Of a stretch of 50,806 nt of DNA, positions 1 through 7,585 are shown piece after piece. Made by a program: the position numbers and the translations under genes. This DNA is from Desulfobulbaceae bacterium (GTDB lineage: Bacteria > Desulfobacterota > Desulfobulbia > Desulfobulbales > Desulfocapsaceae): the NCBI GenBank assembly GCA_024227155.1, contig JAAELB010000969.1:1-50806 (forward strand). Direction: 5' to 3'. The notes below the pieces were generated by a model. That model saw only the letters and a program-made list of their open reading frames with translations, searched no databases and was not told where the DNA came from. How positions within the stretch are numbered: position 1 is the stretch's first letter; each line of letters begins with the position of its first letter.

Positions 1-754
1 GAACAAAAGGCACGGTACAGATTGAGCTCAGTCCATGTTCCGAAGTGAAAATGGCATGGTTTCGGGTTATGCAGGTTGCGTTTTTTTCGGCAGGGTAGGA
101 AATGGTTCTGCCCTGGTCCATCGCTTCATGCATGCATTCACTGATATTTCTATTGAGACCTGACTGTCGACTAAAGTCTGCACTGTGAGAAATGGCATCT
201 ATCTTAACATTACTGCCACGAAGAAAACCAAGACTTACTCGGTCACAGGAAAATCGTGTGGTCAGTTCCGTCACCACTTCTGTGGCCGCATCTGTAAAAT
301 GCCTATGCTCAAGACCGATAGCAACCAGTTCCACAAGGGCGACCAGCCGATCTTTTGCATAAGAGTTCTGCTGCTCAAATATTGCTTCAAACCATTTGGC
401 AGCCCATTGAATTTGTCGAATGATCTCCTGTCGCAGTGCAGTCGATCGGCCGGTCATTTCAACGACGACCACTGCAGTCAGCTGTTTTTCGTAAAACAAC
501 GGACAGGCAACAATATCCAACGGCTCACCCGTCTCTTCCCGGTTGTGTCTATGTTGTTGGAGAACGCATTTTTTATCTAAAAGGACCTTCTTTACGGCTT
601 CCTCGAATATGATGGTCTCAATGTTTCCAACCGGCCAAAAATGAGTGGCCATGTAGGAATTTTGTGTCGACTTGGCTGAAAAAATAACCGCACGGCTCGC
701 CCCGTCAACCATATCCGAGAGTTTAACAAGCCAGAATTGAAAAAGATGATCCAT
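1..754 (-). CDS. GAF-domain protein, N-terminal part (probable GAF-HlyD efflux adaptor)
   Basis: An open reading frame starts at the ATG at 754-752 (MDHLFQFWLVKLSDMVDG) and stays open to the left edge, so about 251 residues are visible and the C-terminus is missing. The middle part (WAAKWFEAIFEQQ, then DRLVALVELVAIGLEH) and the segment TRFSCDRVSLGFLRGSNVKI resemble the cytoplasmic GAF part of a proteobacterial family in which a GAF domain precedes a membrane segment and an HlyD-type periplasmic adaptor. That C-terminal half lies outside the window, so the HlyD assignment is inference from memory of the family. No close Shine-Dalgarno sequence is obvious. The gene is transcribed away from the hut locus and is probably unrelated to it. 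It could instead be a simple GAF sensor. Confidence 0.6.
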   Translation of the reverse strand, partial: MDHLFQFWLVKLSDMVDGASRAVIFSAKSTQNSYMATHFWPVGNIETIIFEEAVKKVLLDKKCVLQQHRHNREETGEPLDIVACPLFYEKQLTAVVVVEMTGRSTALRQEIIRQIQWAAKWFEAIFEQQNSYAKDRLVALVELVAIGLEHRHFTDAATEVVTELTTRFSCDRVSLGFLRGSNVKIDAISHSADFSRQSGLNRNISECMHEAMDQGRTISYPAEKNATCITRNHAIFTSEHGLSSICTVPFV

Positions 755-1070
755 TAATACATTTAGTCGAGTTGATTTTTGTCTAAACTGGGAGATGGTT
801 TGAAAACAGACTTTTCTCCAAACAATTGAAGATACGAAAAACAGTTTGCTTAATTAGTCATGCAGGCTTCTGCAGCAGATGATAAGCCGTTGTTTTCTTC
901 AGGTCTGCCTTGAGTCCCCTTCGTCCTAACGCTATCTTAACTTAACCTATCTTGTTTTAACTGTTTTTACTAGTAATTTTCAGGATTACCAGAACTCTGG
1001 TCGATGACATTAAATAAGATCATACCGGAGCCGTCCAGTGGAAATACTTTCAATATCCACCTATGTAACT

Positions 1071-1083
1071 GGGGTCTGACCCC
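1071..1083. repeat. GGGGTC-T-GACCCC palindrome
   Basis: A perfect palindrome with one central base. This exact motif (ggggtctgacccc) is often seen at the edges of REP/RAYT-related debris in deltaproteobacterial genomes; that association is from memory. It lies immediately next to the stop of the short ORF at 1087-1164, as if it marked a recombination or deletion junction. Confidence 0.4.
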
Positions 1084-1086
1084 GAT

Positions 1087-1164
1087 TTATACCATAGCTG
1101 AGACTTCAATTGCTCGCTTTTCTATCCGGTTAATCTCGTTCGTTTGGCTATGAGTTTTCATCAT
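1087..1164 (-). CDS. Short 25-codon ORF with strong SD, possible gene remnant
   Basis: On the minus strand a GAGGAGG Shine-Dalgarno sequence precedes a double ATG (MMKTHSQTNEINRIEKRAIE), which ends after 25 codons at TAA, 3 bp before the GGGGTC palindrome. It follows the MOT1-type transporter gene by about 47 bp and could be the truncated start of a former last gene of the hut operon. No family is recognised. It could also be a chance ORF; the strong ribosome binding site is the only real support. Confidence 0.25.
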   Translation of the reverse strand: MMKTHSQTNEINRIEKRAIEVSAMV

Positions 1165-1211
1165 TTCCTCCTCTAACAAATTTGTTTTGTCTTGTTTTGG
1201 TAATTATCTGT

Positions 1212-2414
1212 TTAGACAGAGAGTCTCTCCCACCTGATAAGATGAGCTATGATCATGCCGACAATAAACCCCATCGCCAGGTTTGAGGCGAGTGTGATTC
1301 CTAAGATCAGCGTGGTGATAAAATAATCTTTTCGCTGGTCTAAATCCATTATGGTGAGGGTTAGTTGGGAACCTGCAAACACTAGCATAACCCCCAAGAT
1401 TGACATGGGGAGGAGGTTGAATATTTTGACAATATCATCACCGAAAAATATTGCCAGTGTTAAAAATATCAGTCCGATTATGACGTTGGAACCGGCTGTT
1501 CGAGCGCCGAATCGATAATGTGCTGCGAGTCCACCTGCTCCGTGGCAAAGGGGCATGCCACCCACAATAAAGCTAAAAAAATTCGCCATAGCCATGCTTA
1601 CGCAGGCTGCTCGATTAGTTATTCCCGCTGATCGATTGCCAAAGTAAGTTTTAGAAAGATCCGTGTATGCCAGTACCGCGTTGCCAAGTGTCATGGGAAG
1701 TTGTGGAAGGACCAGTGCAAAAAGGGCAAAGGTGAAATCTATTTTCCCAGGAAAGCCAAACGGTAGAATGTCAGGAAGATTAAAACTAATAGCGTTGCTG
1801 AGGTCTACTCTTGCTCCTAACGCCAGTCCAGTGGCAATTCCGCCCAGAACTATAATCAAGCCAGCCGGAAATCTTTTACTGTCAAGAAAGAACAGGGTGA
1901 CAATAGCTGCAACCGAGCCTATCAGCAGACTAATGGGAACTGAAGCAAATGACTGAAAGGCAAGGTGAGGCTCAACCGCTTGTTGCAGCAGCTGGTATTT
2001 TGAGGTTCCAATTATGAATTTTACACCTCCAGAAACCAATAGTATTCCTGTGGACAATTGTACTCCACGAATAACTGACTTTGGAGTGAGTTTACTGATG
2101 AGGTCAATTGCACCGGTAAGACCAATGATCAAAAGAGCAGCTCCCATCAGTAGTGATGATGCCAGGATCTGATCAGGATCCATGGCAGTGGCAATAGCGT
2201 ATGCACCGATAACCTTCATTGGCTGGACAGGCACCGTGATCCCAAAGTAGACACCGGAAAGAAGGTAAAAGCCACCAATGCTCAAAAATACTCCCACAGG
2301 GCTGAGGCCATTAAATATAATCATGGCAATGGCTATGGGGAGAAGTGTCCCCAGGTCCCCTAAGGATCCGGCGAACTCCAACCGGTTATATTGAAAACGC
2401 TTTGAGACTGTCAT
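1212..2414 (-). CDS. MOT1-type (SulP-related) membrane transporter of the hut operon
   Basis: A 400-aa polytopic inner-membrane protein with about ten hydrophobic segments. It carries two hallmarks of the MOT1 molybdate-transporter family: VPVQPMK at residues 61-67 and GGMPLCHGAGGLAAHY at 285-300, followed by RFGAR. The start codon overlaps the ftcD stop by four bases (ATGA), so it is translationally coupled and is the last intact gene of the hutU-hutI-ftcD operon. Characterised family members carry molybdate and relatives carry sulfate, but the context suggests an organic anion of the histidine pathway (histidine, urocanate or a product). The family call is firm; the substrate is inference. 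No other transporter gene is present in the hut locus. Confidence 0.85.
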   Translation of the reverse strand: MTVSKRFQYNRLEFAGSLGDLGTLLPIAIAMIIFNGLSPVGVFLSIGGFYLLSGVYFGITVPVQPMKVIGAYAIATAMDPDQILASSLLMGAALLIIGLTGAIDLISKLTPKSVIRGVQLSTGILLVSGGVKFIIGTSKYQLLQQAVEPHLAFQSFASVPISLLIGSVAAIVTLFFLDSKRFPAGLIIVLGGIATGLALGARVDLSNAISFNLPDILPFGFPGKIDFTFALFALVLPQLPMTLGNAVLAYTDLSKTYFGNRSAGITNRAACVSMAMANFFSFIVGGMPLCHGAGGLAAHYRFGARTAGSNVIIGLIFLTLAIFFGDDIVKIFNLLPMSILGVMLVFAGSQLTLTIMDLDQRKDYFITTLILGITLASNLAMGFIVGMIIAHLIRWERLSV

Positions 2415-4027
2415 CTTTCATCCAGGATAGACAATACTTCACTGCACCTGGTATGGGAATGCTGAATTATTTCTTCTGCCTCTTTTAGTGTTTCAGCCTT
2501 AAAAACCATATCTTCAATATCAACCATGTTGATTAAAACATTCTGATAAGCCCCCCATATTCCGGTATTAAGAGCCGTGGCACCCACCTGTGTATCGGAT
2601 GCAGATGCTGGATTGCCAAGCCGGGCAACAACTGTCAGGGCATCCCAGGCGGAATCACCTAAACGCATTGTCGTCAGAGGGACTTCAATTGCGGTCTTTA
2701 ATCCTTTTTGCATTTTTTCTTTTCTAAGGCGTTTATCTTCCTTGGTGGTCCTTGGCATTCGTAAGCCTACCATAAATTCATTAAATGCCTGGGTGTCGGC
2801 ATCTATCATCGGGATAAGCTGTTGTGAGACATTATGTAAGAGAGGTATTACCTTTTCGAGCTCTGCCTGGACCTCTTCAAATTTGCGAACCCCATGGGTG
2901 AGTTTGGCCACCATTGAGCCCAGCCCAACGCCCATGGCGGCGCTCACTGCTGATACAGAGCCACCCCCTGGTGCTGAACTTCGCGATGCAACTTCCTCTA
3001 TGAATGCTCTTGTCGACATTGAGGCAAGAGGTTCCTCTGGTTTTTCCGCAGTGATATATTCAATAATCCGCTCTTCCGGTTTAAAAAGAGCAACCGAGTT
3101 CAGGCCAAGACGTTCTATGGCAAGGCGCAGCTTCTGGTCCTCCTGGTAAATAAAGAGGTTTTCTTTATTTATATAATAGTCCGCTGCCATCAGCAGAGAC
3201 TCGAGCGGCACTATCCCTACTATTTCAGAACCCGCCACAGGGAGCCCGAGAATAGCGGCTTCCTTTTTGACCTCTTCAAAAAGAACATGTATGGGGGTTA
3301 CGTGGTAATCGGTCAGATTTACAGTGACCTGGGCCATGTTATACTCTTCAACAAACCAACCCATTCCTTTAACATGGGGGAGTTTACCAGGATCATCCTC
3401 AGCTCTTCCTGCCTCGCGCAGGTTCAGGGCAATTCTGTGCGCCTGATTTGGTGTGGCCAACAGGTTGACGTTATATGCGATGAGGAACATGCGCGCCCCG
3501 GTAGCGGTGATTCCCCACTCAGGGACAAAGGTGTCTGGACCGAAATCCGGTTTCCAGCGTGGATCCTGCAGCCTTTTCTCCAGTCCTTCATATTCACCAT
3601 CTCGTATGTCAGGGAGTTTGCTGCGATATTCTTCTGAGGCGGCTTCCTCGTAGAGGAAAAAAGGGACAGCCAGCTCATCTGCTGCTCTTTTAGCAAATGT
3701 TTTAGAGATTTCGACACATTCCTGCATTGTTACACCGGCAACGGGGATAAACGGGCAAACGTCCATGGCGCCAAATCTGGGATGTTCTCCCTTGTGTCCT
3801 CGCATATCAATCATCTTCCTTGCCACTCTGGCACCGGCTAATGCGCCCTCAATAACACTTTCCGGGTCGCCAACAAAGGTGTATACCGTTCGATTGGTTG
3901 AGTAGCCTGGATCAACGTCAAGCAAAGTACAGCCTTGAGCATTTTCAATAGCTTTCGAAATGGCTTCTATGGTTTTTGGCTTTTGTCCTTCTGAAAAATT
4001 AGGTACGCATTCAACAATTTTAGTCAT
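2411..4027 (-). CDS. ftcD: Bifunctional glutamate formimidoyltransferase / formimidotetrahydrofolate cyclodeaminase
   Basis: A 538-aa cytoplasmic enzyme. The N-terminal part (1 to about 325) is glutamate formimidoyltransferase: ECVPNFSEG at 6-14 and GHKGEHPRFGAMDVCPF at 77-93, with the catalytic-type His82. It moves the formimino group of N-formimidoyl-glutamate to tetrahydrofolate, releasing glutamate. The C-terminal part (about 335-538) is the cyclodeaminase, opening with ASRSSAPGGGSVSAVSAAMG, which converts 5-formimino-THF to 5,10-methenyl-THF and ammonia. The same fusion occurs in mammalian FTCD. It lies 35 bp after hutI and overlaps the transporter gene. With no hutG or hutF nearby, this is the only visible route from formimidoylglutamate, and it saves the one-carbon unit on folate. 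Confidence 0.95.
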   Translation of the reverse strand: MTKIVECVPNFSEGQKPKTIEAISKAIENAQGCTLLDVDPGYSTNRTVYTFVGDPESVIEGALAGARVARKMIDMRGHKGEHPRFGAMDVCPFIPVAGVTMQECVEISKTFAKRAADELAVPFFLYEEAASEEYRSKLPDIRDGEYEGLEKRLQDPRWKPDFGPDTFVPEWGITATGARMFLIAYNVNLLATPNQAHRIALNLREAGRAEDDPGKLPHVKGMGWFVEEYNMAQVTVNLTDYHVTPIHVLFEEVKKEAAILGLPVAGSEIVGIVPLESLLMAADYYINKENLFIYQEDQKLRLAIERLGLNSVALFKPEERIIEYITAEKPEEPLASMSTRAFIEEVASRSSAPGGGSVSAVSAAMGVGLGSMVAKLTHGVRKFEEVQAELEKVIPLLHNVSQQLIPMIDADTQAFNEFMVGLRMPRTTKEDKRLRKEKMQKGLKTAIEVPLTTMRLGDSAWDALTVVARLGNPASASDTQVGATALNTGIWGAYQNVLINMVDIEDMVFKAETLKEAEEIIQHSHTRCSEVLSILDER

Positions 4028-4062
4028 CTTTATTACCTGATCTGCAAAATTAAACTCAAAAT

Positions 4063-5310
4063 TTAACCGCTCACCTTTACGCCTTTTTTATACACCTCAG
4101 CCACGGAGGAGACACCACTGTGATAGGCAAGGATAGCCGGGCTTTCTCCATCGAGCAAGAGGAAATCGGCCTGTTTGCCAACATCCAGGCTCCCTGTTGT
4201 CTCAGCAAGACCTAAGGAGTATGCTGGATTGAGGGTGACAGCGGTAAGTGCTTCTGAAGTTGACATCTCCATATTAAGAACAGCCAGTCCAAAGACAAAT
4301 TGCATGGATTCTGTGTAACTTGAGCCTGGATTGCAGTCAGTTGCAAGGGCTACTGGAACGTTCAGGTTGATCATCGAACGAGCGCGGGCATAAGGTTTGC
4401 GAAGGCTATAGGCGGTCGCGGGTAATAGATTTGCTATGACGCCGGCTTTTGCCATGGCTTTGATGTTTTCATTACCTGCGGCCAGCAGATGGTCTGCAGA
4501 AATAGCTTTCACCTCCGCCGCCAGTGCGGCTCCGCCAAGATCATGGACTTCATCCGCATGGATCTTTACTCCCATTCCTGCAGCCCTGGCAGCGGTGAGC
4601 AGACGGCGTCCCTGTTCGATGGAAAATACCCCTTCTTCGCAAAAAATGTCACAAAAATTGGCAATATTCTGTGCTTTAACAGCGGGTATGGACTCCTCAA
4701 TCAGCAAGGTTATAAAATCATCAGGGGCACCCTTGAATTGAGGGGGGATCGCGTGGGCGCCAAGGAATGTTGCAACAATATCAAGAGGACTGTTTGCCGC
4801 AACACGAGCTATTGCTTCGAGCATCTTTAGCTCATTTGCTGTTGTAAGTCCGTAGCCGCTCTTGATCTCCATTGATGTGGTGCCAAGGCTCGTCGCTTTT
4901 GCTACATGCTTGAGTGTATTGGTATACAACTCATCCACACTGGCCTCTGACACCGCCTTTACTGAAGATAAGATTCCTCCACCCTGTTTTAAAATCTCTA
5001 GATATGGGGTGCCTGATATCCGCTGCTCAAACTCCTCTTCCCTTAACCTCGCAAAACAGCAGTGGGTATGGGGGTCAACAAAGCCGGGAATGAGGCATTT
5101 TCCTCCACAATCTATATCAGAATTCAAGTCATTCCTGTTCAGATCTTTAAGGATGTCCGCCTCGGGACCTATTTTTTCAATTATCCCATTGCCAACAAGA
5201 AGAGCTCCCTGCTGGTAGTGTTTGAGCGATCCCTGGTTTATTCCTGAGCTGGGTTTACCAGTGTCAATGGGAGAAAAAATTCTGGCATTATGATATAATT
5301 GCAAAGACAT
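4063..5310 (-). CDS. hutI: Imidazolonepropionase
   Basis: A 415-aa amidohydrolase that hydrolyses 4-imidazolone-5-propionate to N-formimidoyl-L-glutamate, the third step of histidine degradation. Diagnostic motifs are GFVDPHTHCCF (metal-binding His81 and His83), GGGILSSVKA, a later HADEVHDLGG metal/substrate motif, and ATDCNPGSS near the C-terminus with the metal-binding Asp. Length is normal for HutI. It follows hutU by 16 bp and precedes ftcD by 35 bp, all on the minus strand, consistent with one transcript. Confidence 0.96.
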   Translation of the reverse strand: MSLQLYHNARIFSPIDTGKPSSGINQGSLKHYQQGALLVGNGIIEKIGPEADILKDLNRNDLNSDIDCGGKCLIPGFVDPHTHCCFARLREEEFEQRISGTPYLEILKQGGGILSSVKAVSEASVDELYTNTLKHVAKATSLGTTSMEIKSGYGLTTANELKMLEAIARVAANSPLDIVATFLGAHAIPPQFKGAPDDFITLLIEESIPAVKAQNIANFCDIFCEEGVFSIEQGRRLLTAARAAGMGVKIHADEVHDLGGAALAAEVKAISADHLLAAGNENIKAMAKAGVIANLLPATAYSLRKPYARARSMINLNVPVALATDCNPGSSYTESMQFVFGLAVLNMEMSTSEALTAVTLNPAYSLGLAETTGSLDVGKQADFLLLDGESPAILAYHSGVSSVAEVYKKGVKVSG

Positions 5311-5326
5311 AGCTATCCCCGTAAGC

Positions 5327-7366
5327 TTAAGGTAGGCTGGGTAAGTTGAGGAACATATTTTCTACGGCATCCTCTACCTTTGAGTCTTCGGCAAGGTAAG
5401 GAATAGTGATCTGGTCTCCATTTTTGTTTTCCTGATTGTATTCAGCTGCAACCTCCATGGCATTAGGGTTTCTGCTCCAGTTTCTGCGAGCGACACCGCC
5501 CATTACGTCCCAGGTCATTGCCGCACGGATGATGTCATCAACCCGGCTGCTGCCATCCAATACCAGGCCAAAACCACCATTAATGGCCTTGCCGATTCCG
5601 GTCCCGCCTCCGTTGTGAAGAGCTACAAGAGACATCCCACGGGCGGCATTGCCGGCAAAACAGTGCGTGGCCATATCTGCGCAGACATTGCTGCCATCTT
5701 TTATGTTTGCAGTTTCACGGAAAGGGGAGTCGGTTCCACCCGGGTCGTGATGATCTCTTCCAAGCATAATCGGTCCGACCTCTGCCTTACGCACCATTTC
5801 ATTGAATTTCAAGGCGATATTCATACGACCTTTGGCATCTGAGTAGAGAATGCGTGCCTGGCTGCCAACAACCATTTTGTTTTTCTTGGCATCTCGTATC
5901 CAAATATAGTTGTCCCGGTCTTCGGCGCGGCGGTCCGGGTCAATGCATGACATCGCAGCGTGGTCGGTCTTGTCAAGGTCCTCAGCGTTGCAGCTCAGGC
6001 ACACCCAACGAAAAGGTCCATAGCCATAATCAAAGATTGGGCCCATTATATCTTCAAAATATGATGGATAGATAAAGCCATCCTTGGCATCGATTCCATT
6101 TTTTGAAACAGAGGTGACTCCGGCATCAAAGACCGCTTTTAAAAATGCGTTCCCATAGTCAAAGAAGAACGTTCCCTGTTGGCTGAGCCTCTCCACTGCC
6201 TCTATATGACTCTTTAAGCTCTTATCGACCAGGGAAATAAACTTTGAGCGATCTTCAGCTAAAAGACGGGTTCGCTCCTTAAAACTTATTCCCTGGGGGC
6301 AGTATCCACCATCATAAACAACATGACACGAGGTCTGATCAGATAATAGATCCACCTTTAATCTGTTAGCCGCCAGATAATCGAGCAGGTCGACGATGTT
6401 CCCGTGATAGGCAATTGAGGTGTTGGCCTTAACAGCAACACTCTCCATGGCCATATTGCAAACTTCTTCCAGGCTGTCTGAGACTTTATCAACCCAACCC
6501 TGTTCATGGCGTGTGACGATTCGAGAGTAATCCACCTCGGCTGTAATGGATACCGCACCGGAAATTTTCGCAGCTTTCGGCTGAGCCCCGCTCATCCCCC
6601 CAAGACCGGAAGAGACAAATAGCAGCCCTGCAAGATCTCCATCAGGAGCAACCCCACATTTTAATCTGCCAGCATTGAGCAGGGTGTTATAGGTTCCATG
6701 GACAATACCCTGGGGACCGATATACATCCATCCGCCAGCGGTCATCTGTCCATAGGAGGAGACACCCATTTGTGAGGCAATTTCCCAATCCTCAGGGTTG
6801 TCATAAAGGCCCACCATCAAGCCATTGGTAACAATAGCTCTTGGCTGATCGGGGCTTGACTGAAAGAGTCCCAGGGGATGTCCAGACTGCATTACGAGTG
6901 TCTGGTTTTCAGTCATTTCCTCAAGGTATCTTTTGATGAGGTTGTATTGCATCCAGTTCTGACATACACTGCCTGTTTCTCCGTAGGTCACCAGTTCATA
7001 GGGGTATAGAGCTACATCAAAATCCAGATTATTATCGATCATTAACTGGAAGGCTTTGCCCTCAAGGCACTTACCTTTGTATTCGTTGATATTTTTGGCT
7101 TTTAATGCACCAGCAGGACGATATCTATAGCCATATATTCTGCCATGTTCTTTCAGCTCCTGCAAAAACTCGGGTATAAGCTCCTGGTGGTGCTCGGAGG
7201 GGATGTAACGAAGTGCGTTTTTCAAAGCCACTACAGTCTGTTGTTTATTTAATCTGAACCCCCGATCTGGTGCCCGCCTTAAGTCAGTCCGAAAATCCGT
7301 TTTGTCCGGTAAATTGTCAATAAGATGAATTTTCATAGATGTATTAACCCTGGTGTTTGCAGTCAT
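5327..7366 (-). CDS. hutU: Urocanate hydratase, long UROC1-like form
   Basis: A 679-aa NAD-dependent enzyme converting urocanate to imidazolonepropionate. It carries YGQMTAGGWMYIGPQGIVHG around 205-224 and GLGGMSGAQ at 254-262 (NAD-binding region). The FRWVCLSC motif at 452-459 contains the expected catalytic cysteine, and RDHHDPGGTDSPFRET lies further on. At 679 aa it is clearly longer than the roughly 555-aa HutU of Pseudomonas or Bacillus and matches the longer UROC1-type sequences known from animals and some bacteria. I kept the first ATG (7366), with AAAGAG six bases upstream; an in-frame ATG at 7336 is an alternative. It is the first gene of the leftward hut operon, divergent from hutH. 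Confidence 0.95.
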   Translation of the reverse strand: MTANTRVNTSMKIHLIDNLPDKTDFRTDLRRAPDRGFRLNKQQTVVALKNALRYIPSEHHQELIPEFLQELKEHGRIYGYRYRPAGALKAKNINEYKGKCLEGKAFQLMIDNNLDFDVALYPYELVTYGETGSVCQNWMQYNLIKRYLEEMTENQTLVMQSGHPLGLFQSSPDQPRAIVTNGLMVGLYDNPEDWEIASQMGVSSYGQMTAGGWMYIGPQGIVHGTYNTLLNAGRLKCGVAPDGDLAGLLFVSSGLGGMSGAQPKAAKISGAVSITAEVDYSRIVTRHEQGWVDKVSDSLEEVCNMAMESVAVKANTSIAYHGNIVDLLDYLAANRLKVDLLSDQTSCHVVYDGGYCPQGISFKERTRLLAEDRSKFISLVDKSLKSHIEAVERLSQQGTFFFDYGNAFLKAVFDAGVTSVSKNGIDAKDGFIYPSYFEDIMGPIFDYGYGPFRWVCLSCNAEDLDKTDHAAMSCIDPDRRAEDRDNYIWIRDAKKNKMVVGSQARILYSDAKGRMNIALKFNEMVRKAEVGPIMLGRDHHDPGGTDSPFRETANIKDGSNVCADMATHCFAGNAARGMSLVALHNGGGTGIGKAINGGFGLVLDGSSRVDDIIRAAMTWDVMGGVARRNWSRNPNAMEVAAEYNQENKNGDQITIPYLAEDSKVEDAVENMFLNLPSLP

Positions 7367-7450
7367 GATCGACTCTTTGGTTGTATAATAATAGTAAGCG
7401 CAGTGATGACTTTTTCGTACAACTTGAATTTTAGAGTACCATCGTGGTAA

Positions 7451-7460
7451 TGTATATACA
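7451..7460. promoter_or_regulatory. Putative HutC operator 1 (TGTATATACA)
   Basis: A perfect 10-bp palindrome followed by AGTTG. It is identical to the one at 7516, 65 bp centre to centre. It is nearer to hutU and fits the TGTA-N2-TACA half-sites expected of GntR/HutC-type regulators. Function is inferred from position and repetition. Confidence 0.6.
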
Positions 7461-7515
7461 AGTTGTTTTTGCTGGCACTGTTGATGGTTGCTTTTGGCTG
7501 CATTATGATCTAGGT

Positions 7516-7525
7516 TGTATATACA
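7516..7525. promoter_or_regulatory. Putative HutC operator 2 (TGTATATACA)
   Basis: The second perfect copy of the palindrome, preceded by GGT and followed by TATGTG, about 60 bp upstream of the hutH start. With operator 1 it would let one repressor control both transcripts. Confidence 0.6.
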
Positions 7526-7585
7526 TATGTGTTGCGTGAGCAGGTTGTGTGTATATTTTGGTTGGAAAATTAAGAGGTACTCTCC

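Larger units (their letters stand above)
755..1211. other. Intergenic region with palindrome and short ORF remnant
   Basis: This stretch separates the left-edge GAF gene from the end of the hut operon. It holds a 13-bp palindrome and a 25-codon ORF, described separately. No convincing terminator hairpin for the hut operon and no RNA gene was seen. The upstream region of the GAF gene, about 755-960, is AT-rich and could hold its promoter, but no clear -35/-10 pair stands out. Confidence 0.4.
7367..7585. promoter_or_regulatory. Divergent hutU/hutH promoter region
   Basis: A 219-bp region between the divergent hutU and hutH starts. It holds two exact TGTATATACA palindromes (7451-7460 and 7516-7525), a degenerate relative around 7545-7557 (TTGTGTGTATATT), and a half-site-like CGTACAAC near 7418. 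hutH is preceded by GAGGTACTCTCC, giving its ribosome binding site. Exact -35/-10 boxes could not be fixed because the operator-like repeats are themselves TATA-rich. A GntR-type HutC encoded in the same cluster is the expected regulator, with urocanate as likely inducer. Confidence 0.7.

Noticed and set aside
185-580. 131-codon plus-strand ORF at the left edge
   Set aside because: It lies opposite the GAF-domain reading frame, which has recognisable family sequence. The plus-strand translation is low-complexity and lacks a ribosome binding site.
2577-3149. 190-codon plus-strand ORF
   Set aside because: It is antisense to ftcD, whose protein motifs are unambiguous. The translation has no domain character.
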